Origin: Epiperipatus broadwayi | Lineage: Eukaryota; Onychophora; Udeonychophora; Euonychophora; Peripatidae | Direction: 5' to 3' | NCBI GenBank assembly: GCA_028023455.1 | Contig: JAQFVV010012575.1 | Coordinates: 124,001-188,000 of the forward strand | Length of the DNA: 64,000 nt | Shown: in pieces, positions 1-10,283 of the stretch | Numbering within the stretch: the first letter of the stretch is position 1 | How the letters are laid out: every line of letters starts with the position of its first letter | Notes under the pieces: model-generated | The model's input: only the letters and a program-made list of their open reading frames with translations | The model's database searches: none | What the model was told of the DNA's origin: nothing | Position numbers and translations under genes: made by a program

Positions 1-430
1 GGCTCCAACTGGATCTTTAGCAACAAGGGAATATTCATGTAAATAGAAAAATATGGGTGATTTAGTCTGAAAATTGTGTAAGGAAGGCATAGAAAATATT
101 AGGCATCTGTTAATTCAATGTAAATGCTTGAAAGCAGAAAGGATACAAATAATGAAGTTATGGAAGAATAAATATAAACAAAGTGATTATACAGAAAGTG
201 AGTTATTGGTTTTTATGCTGGGTTTGGGAAAAGATAGGTGGTAGGTTTAGACATGAAGGCCATGGAGTTAACAAAGATTATGTTGTGAAAATGGGATGGA
301 GCAGATTATGGGAAAACAGGGTGGGGGAAGGAAGGTAAAGTGGCTTCTTTGGGCATAGTTGCTCAGAGATTCCTGACTCCATATAAGGAGAAGTCACAGT
401 GCATCACATCACATGTTTCATGCTTCTCTT
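1..430 (+). pseudogene. 3' end of a non-LTR retrotransposon (C-terminal zinc-knuckle tail)
   Basis: The frame at about 79-243 reads a tail resembling the C-terminal cysteine-histidine motif of many LINE ORF2 proteins: a Cys, then GIENIRHLLIQC, then CLKAER and a Trp-containing stretch ending GLGKDRW before a stop. In the family this motif follows the reverse transcriptase and is thought to bind nucleic acid. Only the tail is in the window, so the clade cannot be named. The sequence after the stop (about 244-430) is less A+T-rich than its surroundings and may be the 3' UTR. The frame has stops on both sides and is not functional. It could also be a chance match, because the recognisable region is short. 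Confidence 0.45.
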
Positions 431-638
431 GCTTATATTATATATAACATTTAATAGCTCATGTTTTGATGATAAACTTTGATTAGACTAGAATATACAT
501 TGTTTATTGATTTGCAAACTTACAGTGATTTTTAACATCTACATATACATAGCACAGACACTTTTTATAATTATACCATGCATATGTAAATTAAACTTAT
601 AGTATAAACAAAGCAATTTTAAAATAATAATATTGTTA
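431..638. other. A+T-rich spacer
   Basis: Low-complexity A+T-rich DNA between the LINE tail and the Penelope-like copy. I see no ORF, RNA gene or repeat here. Confidence 0.5.
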
Positions 639-1106
639 TTAATAATAAATTGAGAGGATACATTTACATTTATTTTTCATTCTCTGAAAAAAATAAGAAT
701 AAGGAAAACAACTTATTGTATTGTATTTTTTAAATAAAAATTGGAAAGGAATAAAAATCTTTATGCTGCTCTTCCACAAAATAATAATCAGAAAATAATA
801 ATAATTCTTTACAACAGCTATATAATCAAATAATAATTTTATACATAAAAAGCTTTTTTCAGCACCTGCTTTGATGCCCTTTTCAAATGTTACTGATCTA
901 TTTAACGTTAATGAATCACCTGACATAAAAACATCCAGTGTCTGATAATGTAATTAAAGCAAACAATAATAATATAAATAATTAAAACAAATCAAAACCC
1001 TTATATATAAATTTAATAATTACAAAACAATTAACTATATCATAATAATATGTTAAACAATATTACATGCATTTTTTATACAATTATATAAATCGTATAC
1101 AATTTT

Positions 1107-1440
1107 CTATTCATTTTTAATCAACCAAATATTAAACAAATTTGTAGAAGTCTTATAAATATTCATACAATTAGTCAAATTATTTTTAATATAATATGTT
1201 TCATATATTTGCCTTCTTTTTGGATCTTTGATGAAATTTAAATATTTAATACTTTTTGTAGCATCTATTCTATGGCCATATTTCAAGTAGTGAATATATA
1301 ATGCAGTCCTATCATCTCTTCTTTTAATAGCATTGTTATGTTCTTTGGCTCTTATCTCTAATTGTTTTCCAGTATGCCCAAAGTAAATCATTTTACAAAT
1401 TCCATGTTATTTTATATACAATTCCTTTTTTGAACTGTAA
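1107..1440 (-). pseudogene. GIY-YIG endonuclease domain of Penelope-like copy 1
   Basis: The longest frame (1107-1391) starts at MIYFGHTGKQLEIRAKEH, which holds the YIG-equivalent (YFG), the conserved Arg and the EH pair of the GIY-YIG fold, and continues into the family block ALYIHYLKYGHRID. The first motif (GI.YKI) lies just upstream in another frame. Comparison with the plus-strand copy at 5960 shows that copy 1 lacks two bases in the CEIC codons near 1405, which causes the frameshift. An extra Tyr codon (YETYYIKNN against YETYIKNN) also distinguishes the copies. The domain would cut DNA for target-primed reverse transcription, but this copy is disrupted. Confidence 0.85.
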
Positions 1441-1904
1441 ATCATCCCTTAACATATTAATTGATCAAGATTTTTACTATTTGACCAGACAATATTTATA
1501 TTTTCATCAATACAATTTTTATTATACCTTGAAGTATTATAAATCCTAGGATAATATGAAAGCTTAATCCATTTCTTACTTCATTCATTATTACCATTAT
1601 CAATACCATCATTATTCTCAAAAATTTTATCATCTACCGTAGATGTTTTAGAAATAAAAAAATATATTGCTAATAGTTTTAGGATTATATCCATAATCTT
1701 TATATACTTTAATAAATTGACTCTTTTGCAATTGAGCTACAGTTTTATCTATATTGTATTTATCATCCCTATATTCAAAATTGTTAATTACTGCTAATTT
1801 TTGTACCCATGCTTGTTGTGAATCTACATGAAAAATTATTCTTAATTTATGTTGTTTAATAAAAGGATTTAAAGTAATTTTATTATCATTATCTATATTA
1901 ATTT

Positions 1905-2350
1905 CTATATCTAAATATTTAATCTCACCTTCAATTCTACTTTAGTAAATTTAATTTTATATATAATATTAAACTCATTATAAATATTATTCATTGCTCT
2001 TTTAATACCAATAATTAAAATATCATCAACATATCTAGAATAATGTATTCTTTCTTGACTAATTACCCTTTTTTTAATTACAATATTTTCTAATTCATTT
2101 ATAAATATTGATGATATTAAGCCACTAATTGCACAACCCATAACCCATCCCTCATTTATATTCCAAAATTCATTATTATATTTAAAATATAAACTATTGC
2201 GTATTAATTTTAAACCCTCTTCAATAATATTTATTATGTTTATATCATTTACTTAATTTTTTTATTAATATATCTTTACTTTTAAGTCTTGGAATACTTG
2301 GATAGATTTTTTCAATATCCATTATAAAAATACTTTGATTCCTATTAAAT
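1905..2350 (-). pseudogene. Reverse transcriptase fragment of Penelope-like copy 1
   Basis: The open segment 1911-2141 contains MGCAISGLISSIFINELE (RT motif with the MG..IS core) followed by RYVDDILIIG, the catalytic YVDD box. Upstream on the minus strand, in shifting frames, are a DIEKIYPSIPRLKSKDI-like stretch and YFKYNNEFWNINEGWVMG, which match the order of Penelope RT motifs. Frameshifts and stops separate the blocks, so no full RT is encoded. Catalytic Asp residues are retained in the fragment. The RT would copy the element RNA; in this copy it is inactive. Confidence 0.85.
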
Positions 2351-2395
2351 TTTATACTATTTAATTTATCAATAATACAATTTGCATTCTATATA

Positions 2396-5340
2396 GAATA
2401 TTCACCATATCCTAAAATACTTATTATCTGTTTATTTATATACTTACAAAACTTCTGTAAAATAAAATTGCTAAAGTTAAAGAACAGCCTCAATGGATTA
2501 CCTTTGTAAAAATATATTGTGCAGGTATTATCCAATGTCCATGCGCAAAGTCTGCTGTAAAGAAAATTACAGCAGATAAACATGTAAATTTGTTTATATT
2601 AAGCACAATGAATATATAAATGTGCTACATTAATAATGGAAATTGGGTCTGAGCATTAAAATACCCCCACACACAACAATTTAAAGTTACATGAAATTGA
2701 CACAGAAATATTGTACACAAGTACACGTATAATAAACTCATGTATTTTTTTTTTGTATATTTTTGATATGTCATTTTATGTATTTTGCTTTTCTCTGAAA
2801 AATTCAAATAGAGAAAAGCAAACTTTATTGAATGGATGGATCACATGTTGAAACATAGTAAAATAAATAATTAAAGTAATTGTTCCAACATACTTGTATA
2901 TATTTTTTATTTTTATTTCAATTACTTTTCTAAAACTGTAATCTTAGCCCGTAAGCAAAGAATGTTAATTACTTTGGCAAAAATCTGACCCAAAGCAAAA
3001 TGTTTGATAATAAATATTGTAATAAATTTTTTTATTTTTTATTATAGATAAAATAGAAATTCTTTTGAATTGATATCTGTAATGAAGTGGCCTGAGTATT
3101 CAAGATGGAAACCAAACATATCAAACCCTGCTATGTAGAACTTAATCGGAAAAATAGAAAGGAATGTTGATAATCTAAATGATAAATTAAGTTAAAAGGG
3201 TTGGCTGATTCATACTTCTCAGAGGGGTACCTGGATTGGTTCCTGTAAGTAGGGTGGATAGGATTTAGTCTGTGCTGTGGGATTCAGTTCATTCTTTTTT
3301 TGACATTCAAGTAGTTCACTATTTTGGCTCAGGAATTCTTCAATCATTTAGCCACTTAGAGATTAATTTATGGACTAGACTACTGCTGATATTTTCTAAG
3401 AAGAAATCCATTATACAGTTCTTTTAAAAACTCTTGTTTTCTTAAGGATTTAATGAACCATTCAAGATAACAAATGAACATTTAATAATAATTATTGCAT
3501 TATAGCAGATAGAAAACATGGAGAAATCTACCAGAGCTTCCACTAAGATGACTATGGGGTAAAAAACAGATGGTCCATCTGCTCTTTCTCTGTCCAAATT
3601 GCCAAGATGTGATCACACCAGTTCCAGCCGGCCACGATGATGACAAATGCCACCTTGTCTATGCTCGAATGGGATGAAATCATCACCACACAACTAGTTG
3701 AATTGAAGCCCACTCAAAGCCCAGTCAGGAGAAGATGAAGATGCCTACATACGTTTATTTTACAAATATTTTATTAATATTGAACTAATTAACTATGATA
3801 TTTCTGATTAAATATATTATTATTAATCATTTAAAAAAAAAAGGAGAGAGAATTGTCTCTCACATATATATTGAATTTACGGTTATTACAGGCATAATGA
3901 TACAGCTTTTACTTAAATCTGTCAATTCATGTTTCTATCCCAAATTCTAGTATTTTCAGCAAAGATTGGAATTAGTTTTTTTTTATTTTTTATTGCTGCT
4001 TGTTTGTTACTTCTGAAAATTGTCATACGTAAATATACATGTGTATATATGTGCACATACACTTGTAATATTCAATAAATATGACCCCTTATGTTGAGTG
4101 TCTAAAATGTATTTATCCGTATATCCTTTTAAGTTATTTTTGTCATTGCGGCACCTTATGATGAGTGCCAAAGGGGTTTATTTATTCTGAGTTTCCCATA
4201 AGCAAATCCAATAATCACTTTACATTTAGAATAGTGGTGAGTATATAATTGTGTTGCACGTATATACATGTTTAAATCATAAAAGGCAAATAGATACAGC
4301 AACTCATGTTGAATGCTATATGGTATCTGAGCTAACACAACCTTATTGATATATTGTAAAATATGAAATTAATGAAATATTTTATAGTGCAAATATATGT
4401 ACACATCGTTGTTTTTTTTATTATTATATTTGCTATCAATAAAACAGGTTTTAAAGTCCTGGGTAGAAGTGTATGCCTGTTTGACCGAAAATCTTTTATA
4501 TGAGAAATATATATCAAATCACACAAGACATAACTTATTTCTACAGGGTAAAAAGCTCAGACCACTTCCATTCTTTATGAAACATTGTATTGTAAATAGC
4601 TTTAGGGATTTATATATTCTTTTTATTCACTTAAATTGTATTTATATATTTATCTATCCCAAAGCATCAAATATATATACGGGTGTGTGATAATAATTCA
4701 TTTATTTATTTTCATTATATCATTTTTAAGTATGAAATGGTGGTGGGTATCTGGGATTAAATAAATACTTGATCATAATATTAAACTTGTTTTGTTTCGT
4801 ATTATTATTTATTTGATAAAATGAACTCTTTCCTTATCAATCACATACCTGTAATAACCATCTAACTTACCCATTGAAGACCCTAGATGTAGAGTACTGA
4901 GATAGCCACACGGGATATCACTCTACTGAGGTGTTAAATCTTATTCTTATGCTCCGCTGAACATATGGTATTGCATATCCTTCTAGGAGGGGGAAAATTA
5001 ATTTTTTATTCTTTTCTAGGAGTGGTGCACAAAAGTTATTTTGTAAATAGACTTTTCAAAGGTGTGTACTTACCATAAGTCCTAAACATTCAGGCATTCA
5101 AGTAAAATATCAACTAAAAAGGGTTTTTAACTGAAAGAGTCCTGTCAATTCCCTCTTTCTATCAGTTTATCTGGAAGTACCAATATATATGAATACAGAC
5201 AATCGGCTAAATTGGTATCCATTTTTTTCCCTGTTAAGTCTTGATCACTTCATGCTCAGTGCAAGATTAGGAGCAGAATTCCGCAGGGAAGTATGGTCCG
5301 GTACAATATGGATTTCCATAAGAAGAAGGAAACAATAATT
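2396..5340. other. Unassigned A+T-rich DNA between the two Penelope-like copies
   Basis: There are no convincing coding regions; small ORFs here have no recognisable motif. The stretch at about 3560-3740 is noticeably richer in G+C than its surroundings and could be a remnant of an element I do not recognise. A few poly-T and poly-A tracts occur (for example near 3832 and 3977). Confidence 0.5.
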
Positions 5341-5383
5341 TATATTCATTTATATATATATAATTTTATAATTTTTCATTTTA

Positions 5384-5895
5384 TTAAGTAATTTTAAATA
5401 TTTGTTTTTTTTTTATCGCTGTAGTAGGATCTTTTACTAATTTATTATATCCTTCCTTACTTATTTCATCTTCTATTCTATCAATATAATCCTTATAATA
5501 CATGACAACAAATCTATTTCCTTTATCTTTTTTACAAATAGTAATACTTTCATAATCACAGATCATCTTAATATTATTAACAATATTCCTATACTTATAG
5601 TCTTCATAAGTAATTTTCTTTTCATATAAGTCTTTATTTAATAAGCAATTAATTTTCTTTTTATCACCAACTGATATAGTTGCTAATTTAATATCAGTAA
5701 CAATCTTCTTATTAATATCTTTATCTATTATAAGTATAAAAGATATTCCTTTACTCAATAACACATTTTGTTCTTTAGAAACTTCAATTGATGTTAGATT
5801 TATGAAATTATTCTGTTGCTCCTCATTTTAAGCTATGAAGTTATAAAATTGTTGATCTTTAAAATTATGATTCATTTTTTTTGTCCAATATTTAT
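5384..5895 (-). pseudogene. N-terminal region of a Penelope-like protein, inverted relative to its C-terminus
   Basis: The minus-strand ORF 5384-5764, plus its in-frame upstream stretch to about 5890, carries two Penelope N-terminal hallmarks: a FINLTSIEVSKEQNVLLSKG-like stretch, and ICKKDKGNRFVVMYYKDYID followed by GYNKLVKDPT. The second resembles the family's KADKG..VVV..K.DYI motif, which precedes RT motif 1. The fragment stops before the catalytic RT blocks. Immediately on its other side (from 5896), the plus strand carries the C-terminal GIY-YIG domain of the same family. The two ends of one protein are therefore arranged head to head with the RT missing. Non-functional. Confidence 0.8.
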
Positions 5896-6281
5896 TTTTG
5901 GATCAATTAATAAGTAATTATAGGTTAAGGGATGATTTACAGTTCAAAAAAGGAATTGTATATAAAATAACATGTGAAATTTGTAAAATGATTTACTTTG
6001 GGCATACTGGAAAACAATTAGAGGTAAGAGCCAAAGAACATAACAATGCTATTAAAGAAAGAGATGATAGGTCTGCATTATATATTCACTACTTGAAATA
6101 TGGCCATAGAATAGATGCTATAAAAAGTATTAAATATTTAAATTTCATCAAAGATCCAAAAAGAAGACAAATATATGAAACATATATTAAAAATAATTTG
6201 ATTAATTGTATGAATATTTATAAGACTTCTACAAATTTGATTAATAATTGGTTGATTAAAAATGAATGGAAAATTATATAA
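5896..6281 (+). pseudogene. GIY-YIG endonuclease domain of Penelope-like copy 2
   Basis: This is an open frame of 127 codons. Motifs in order are GIVYKITCEIC (GIY-equivalent), MIYFGHTGKQLEVRAKEH (YIG-equivalent, conserved Arg and EH), ALYIHYLKYGHRID, then a C-terminal tail ending in NNWLIKNEWKII. It is nearly identical to the minus-strand domain at 1107-1391 but lacks the frameshift seen there, so this is the better preserved copy. The usual role is target nicking for reverse transcription. The upstream RT is absent: the frame begins at the inversion junction near 5896, so the listed ATG is probably not a native start. Confidence 0.87.
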
Positions 6282-6555
6282 GATGATATATATATATATA
6301 TAATTGTATACAAATGCATGTAATATTGTTTAATATATTGTTATGATATAGTCAATTGTTTTGTAATTATTGAATTTATATATGAGGGTTTTGATTTATT
6401 TTAATTATTTATATTATTATTGTTTGTTTTAATTTCATTATTGGACACTAGATGGTTTTATGTCAGGTGAACAGCTTTTTATGTGTAAAATTATTATTTG
6501 ATTATGTAGTTGTTGTAAAGAATGATTATTATTTTCTGATTATTATTTTTAAATA
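6282..6555 (+). mobile_element. 3' UTR of Penelope-like copy 2
   Basis: The sequence after the GIY-YIG stop matches the minus-strand 3' UTR of copy 1 (about 770-1106) in inverted orientation, including a shared run around the words for GATGGTTTTATGTCAGGTGA and a terminal segment rich in TGATTATTATTTT. It ends near an AATAAA-like hexamer at about 6552. It starts with a short (TA)n. Confidence 0.7.
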
Positions 6556-6603
6556 AAGTAAATACTTGATTAAATGCAAGTATAATTTATATACTTGAAC
6601 TTT

Positions 6604-7047
6604 AGATGTAACCATAAGGGACTTGAACCCAGACTTGCAAGTTCCCGTTAGCTACTTGCTTTATCTCATACAACCAATTCACATGACCATACACATGTGA
6701 AAAAGACAAATGATATATATATATTTCATGCTGAACAGCACTTATCAGTTGATCCAGATCATCATCTTCCACACACACATATATATATAAAATCTGTGCT
6801 TGGCCTATTCATTAAAGTTTGAAAATATGCTATTTTAATATAAACTGAACGATGATTATATATATATGGGAGATAATGATCTGGATCAACTGATGAGTGC
6901 TGATTTAGCATGAAATATGTCTATTACAGAACATTTGTCTTTTTCACATGTGTGCCCACATATGTGTCGATTATATGAGATAGAGCAGATCACTGAAGGG
7001 AGCTTGAAAGTCTGTATTCAAGTCCCTTATGATTACATATAAACTAA
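6604..7047. repeat. Large inverted repeat made of two copies of dispersed family RepB
   Basis: The left arm (about 6604-6770) and right arm (about 6868-7047) are reverse complements with scattered differences. Landmarks in the right arm are GATCTGGATCAACTGATGAG, TTTTTCACATGTGTG and GTATTCAAGTCCC, the last of which resembles a Pol III B box. The same family occurs in direct orientation at 23954-24275 and 24449-24750. The centre is (TA)-rich. No ORF. Confidence 0.75.
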
Positions 7048-8140
7048 ATATTTAAATATCTATCTAGCTTTCACATGTAAATATAACCAGGGTATTTACT
7101 TTTTTCACTAACCTTTTTCTCTTAAAGAAACGTAATAGACTAGTCTCCTTGTAATGATACTACAATATTTCCAATTGTTTTGACATTTTAAGCCAGTATT
7201 AATTTTAAATATGTTCTAAAATTTTGTTAATCATTTAGCATTATACTTAGAAAATGTTTTATTATGTGAGATCTGCAGATCAAATTTGGAAAGGTTAATA
7301 AAAGGGAAAATAAAATATGTATACTTTCAACATAAACTAAAGAAATTTAATTATGAAAGTGATTGTTTGTGATGGTCCAAGGCAGAAAAATAGTTGCTGG
7401 CATAATTTAAAATTTATTTCTAAATTGTATTTTTTTTTTTTTTAAACATTTTGTTTGTTTACTTTTTTGGCCGCATATAATTGAGGTCATCTATTGTTTG
7501 TGGGTTCACTTATAGTAATAAGGATCTATATATATATATATATAACTGTTTGACATACTATAATCTTTTTTTAGAAAAAGCATTATTATTATCATAATCT
7601 ATCAATTAAAAGGATAACTATTATGTTTTGTTGCAATCTTTTCTGGTTTAAAACTGTGTGTGCATATATATACTAAATAAAATTAAAAAAAGTACAAACG
7701 TAATCTGACAAAAAAAAAAAAAGCAAATGTTATTAACCTTTTAATTGGTAGATTAAAGAAATATATTTTTAAAAAAATTACTGTATAATTTGTCAATTAT
7801 TATTTTTAGAATGTATAATACATTTTTATCTGATTTTTCCATTATTTTAAAAAATGCAATTTAAAAATAATAAAAAAGTGCAACAGACTGTGATGATTAT
7901 TTTAATTAATAGATTGGAATACTGATGGTTTTAAATTATTCTCAGTCAATTTTTGTAACATTTTTTTTTTTTGGTTTCTAAGTTTTTTATTTTAATATAC
8001 ATGTTGTGACCTAAAATAGACAAAAGACACAACTTGATGAAATAATGAATCAGTCAAAATTTGTGATGTAACTTCTTTAATATTAAAATTTTTTTTGAAT
8101 GATTATTGTTTGAAAGTCACTTACATTTGGAAACTAAAGT
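7048..8140. other. A+T-rich, homopolymer-rich spacer
   Basis: Contains long poly-T and poly-A tracts and short (TA)n. I see no gene or element. Confidence 0.5.
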
Positions 8141-8144
8141 AGTA

Positions 8145-8261
8145 GTAGTCAAGCATTGGTGGTCGAGAGGTCAGCGATAGCTGCTTTACAAGCAGTTGTC
8201 CCGGGATACTGGGTTCGCTTCCCGGTTGATGCTATGACACATGAGAAAAAAAAAAGAAAAA
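8145..8261 (+). mobile_element. Short tRNA-derived SINE with A-rich tail
   Basis: The head at 8153-8232 folds like a tRNA: acceptor GCATTGG against TTGATGC, D stem GTCG/CGAT, anticodon stem around loop TTTACAA, and T arm CTGGG-TTCGCTT-CCCGG. It has an A-box-like TGGTCGAGAGG and a B-box-like GGTTCGCTTCC. It is followed by TATGACACATGAG and an A-rich tail. AAAGTAGTA occurs before (8136-8144) and after (8262-8270), a candidate target duplication. Related copies lie on the minus strand at 25327-25420 and 27843-27912. The tail and copy number favour a SINE over a working tRNA gene. Confidence 0.7.
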
Positions 8262-8354
8262 AAAGTAGTAATGGGTGAAACTTTGATCCGGAAAGTCTTT
8301 AACTCTCAAGTATCTGTCTATAACTACACTTTAATATTGAGATACTAAAATGAT

Positions 8355-8450
8355 CTTTTTTTTTTCTCTGTCAAATGCGTTGACCAGGAAGTGAACCCGA
8401 GTCAGCTGCTTGGAAGGCAGCTATGGTAACGACTAAGCCACAAACAGCTT
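8355..8450 (-). mobile_element. tRNA-Gly(TCC)-like SINE head
   Basis: On the minus strand the sequence resembles a tRNA-Gly with anticodon TCC: GTGGCTTAGTCGTTACC (A box), GCTGCCTTCCAAGCAG (anticodon stem-loop) and CGGGTTCACTTCC (B box). It is followed by GACAGAG and an oligo(A) tail that appears as the T run at 8355-8365. The Pol III-type boxes and tail indicate a SINE. It directly abuts the 106-bp tandem array, whose units contain the 5' half of the same tRNA. Confidence 0.7.
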
Positions 8451-8942
8451 GACAAAAAATGATCTAATTTCAGCACTGATAAACAATAGAAACTCCAGCC
8501 AGAGAGGTATTATCTCTAAAAGGCAATTATGCTAACCACTAGGCCATCAACATCTTGACAAAAAATGATCTATTTTCAGCACCGATAAACAATATAAACT
8601 CCAGCCAGAGAGGTATTATCTCTGGAAGGCAACTATGCTAACCACTAGGCCACCAACGTCTTGACAAAAAGTGATCTATTTTCAGCACTGATAAACAATA
8701 GTAACTCCAGCCAGAAAGGTATTATCTTTGGAAGGCAACTATGCTAACCACTAGGCCACCAACGTCTTGACAAAAAATTATCTATTTTCAGCACAGATAA
8801 ACAATAGAAACTCCAGCTGGAGAGGTATTATCTCTGGAAGGCAGCTATGCTAACCACTAGGCCACCAACAGCTTGACAAAAATGATCTATTTTCAGTAGT
8901 GATAAACAATCGAAACTCCAGCTAGAGAGATATTATCTCTTA
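8448..8942. repeat. 106-bp tandem array containing half a tRNA-Gly, about 4.7 units
   Basis: The word CTTGACAAAAA recurs at 8448, 8554, 8660, 8766 and 8872, an exact 106-bp period. Each complete unit holds ATTTTCAGCACTGATAAAC, CTCCAGCCAGAGAGGTATTA and, on the minus strand, GTGGCCTAGTGGTTAGCATA followed by GCCTTCC, the 5' half of a tRNA-Gly(TCC)-like sequence. The last unit is partial and ends at about 8942. Confidence 0.9.
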
Positions 8943-8957
8943 ACTTCGAACAAACCA

Positions 8958-9400
8958 TTAAAACACATCACATGATAACCATCCCTTAATGGTTTAACAC
9001 CAACCCTGCCTAATAGGATAGTGGTGGCTATGGTTGTTAAAGAGCCAAAGACACCAAAATGTATGGGTGCTGAACTGAGTTCAGACCCATATGACTATAT
9101 AAGCTATTGAGCTTCAATTGAAAATATTTTTGTGTTTTCAATTTCATTCTCATAGTTTTATAGTTAAGTAGAGATAAAAAGTGGTTGCTGGAGGGTTGCA
9201 TTAGATCCTAAGATCAAGGTGCGGTGCTCTCAGATCCAAAGCTCCTCACTGATGAAGGTTATAAGCCAGAAACTAGTCTGGGGATATTGGATGAGTAGGC
9301 ATTAGATAGGGATTTTATGCACAAGCCTTCTGGCATCCATTAATTACTCTGGTTTGCACAGGATGGCACTACTGTATGGAGAGTTTTGCCTTGTTTATAA
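8958..9400 (-). mobile_element. Dispersed repeat R1, full-length-like copy
   Basis: This roughly 440-bp noncoding repeat matches, in opposite orientation, the copy at 54884-55390, and in part those at 34201-34680, 58099-58402 and 58654-58801. Landmarks on the plus strand are CATCACATGATAACC, AAAGAGCCAAAGACACC, GGAGGGTTGCATTAGATCC, GTCTGGGGATATTGGATGAG and ACTGTATGGAGAGTTTTGCC. ACAAACCA precedes it (8950-8957) and follows it (9401-9408), a possible 8-bp target duplication. I see no protein. Class uncertain: a MITE-like DNA element or a SINE. Confidence 0.65.
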
Positions 9401-9408
9401 ACAAACCA

Positions 9409-10088
9409 ATCACAAAATTTCAATTGGAAATTTGCCTTAAGTGTTTTGATGTAGTAAATGAATCACAGAATCTGGATCTTAAAAGCCATAAATTATACTC
9501 AGATCTGACACTTTTGGTACTCAAACTTCTTATAAATTCCTGAGCAATAAAGCCATTTGTTTAATTGATAAATTGAACTATCATTATCTATCATTCTTTA
9601 AACTAATCACTCATTCACAAAAATTACAGTAACTAATTGTAACATGTTGAATTTTGATGGTAGTTAGTGCTTTGTAGTTTATAGACGCTGTCAAATTGAT
9701 TACATGATTGTAATCAAAACTTTTACAACTTGATTATGTGGTTGTAATCATTTTTTCAAATAATATTATATATTTATTATATTTTAAAAGTTATCTTAAT
9801 GTTTTTTTAAAGAAAATTGAAAAAAAAAATCAAGCATTATATATTAACTTATTTTTCTCTTAATAATGACTAGTAACATAAATGTTTATCTATTGCAGAT
9901 AGTCATTGAATAAAATGTAATTATTGCTTTTAGAATACTATGGCTTCTTGCATTGGCATGCCATTGCTATATATATGAGCAGTGAAAACAATCCTTGAAC
10001 TAAATTCATGTGATAATAGGAAATTACACTAACAAATATTTCAAATTGTGATTATAAATTTATTTAACGCACACTGATTACGTAAGTA
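9409..10088. other. A+T-rich spacer
   Basis: No gene, RNA gene or repeat that I can support. Confidence 0.5.
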
Positions 10089-10283
10089 ATATTTACTAAG
10101 GCAATAAACCTTTAAGCATGTGCGCTTGAAAATGCAAAGGTAAGGACCTCTAAGTATAAGCATGTGCGCTTGAAAATGCAAAGGTAAGGACCTCTAAGTA
10201 AGCTTGTGGATAAGACCTATAGAGGTCCCTACCATCGCATTTTCAAGCGCACATGCTTAAAGGTTTATTGCCTTAATAAATAT
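10089..10283. mobile_element. Foldback element with a perfect 44-bp internal duplication
   Basis: The outer arms 10089-10135 and 10237-10283 are reverse complements over 47 bases with one mismatch. Homology extends inward to about 10156 and 10219. In the left half, 10113-10156 is repeated exactly at 10157-10200 (44-bp direct duplication). There is no ORF, so this is a MITE-like or foldback element. It is flanked by A+T-rich DNA with no clear target duplication. Confidence 0.75.

Larger units (their letters stand above)
639..2395 (-). mobile_element. Penelope-like element copy 1, 5'-truncated and decayed
   Basis: Read on the minus strand, the region gives Penelope-type reverse transcriptase pieces (about 2345 down to 1911), then a linker, then a GIY-YIG endonuclease domain (about 1440 down to 1107), then a 3' UTR of roughly 470 bp. 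The RT-then-GIY-YIG order is diagnostic of this retroelement class, which uses the endonuclease to nick its target. The 3' UTR matches the one after the second copy (6282-6555) in inverted orientation, so the two belong to one family. The N-terminal part of the protein is missing upstream of about 2395. Copy 1 has about 55 extra bases near 870-925 that copy 2 lacks. Confidence 0.85.

Noticed and set aside
8153-8232. A functional tRNA gene
   Set aside because: It is followed by an A-rich tail rather than a T-run terminator, and related copies with similar tails lie on the minus strand, so a SINE is more likely.
8355-8942. CRISPR-like array of direct repeats
   Set aside because: The period is constant but the whole 106-bp unit is repeated, with no unique spacers, in eukaryotic-type DNA next to a SINE.
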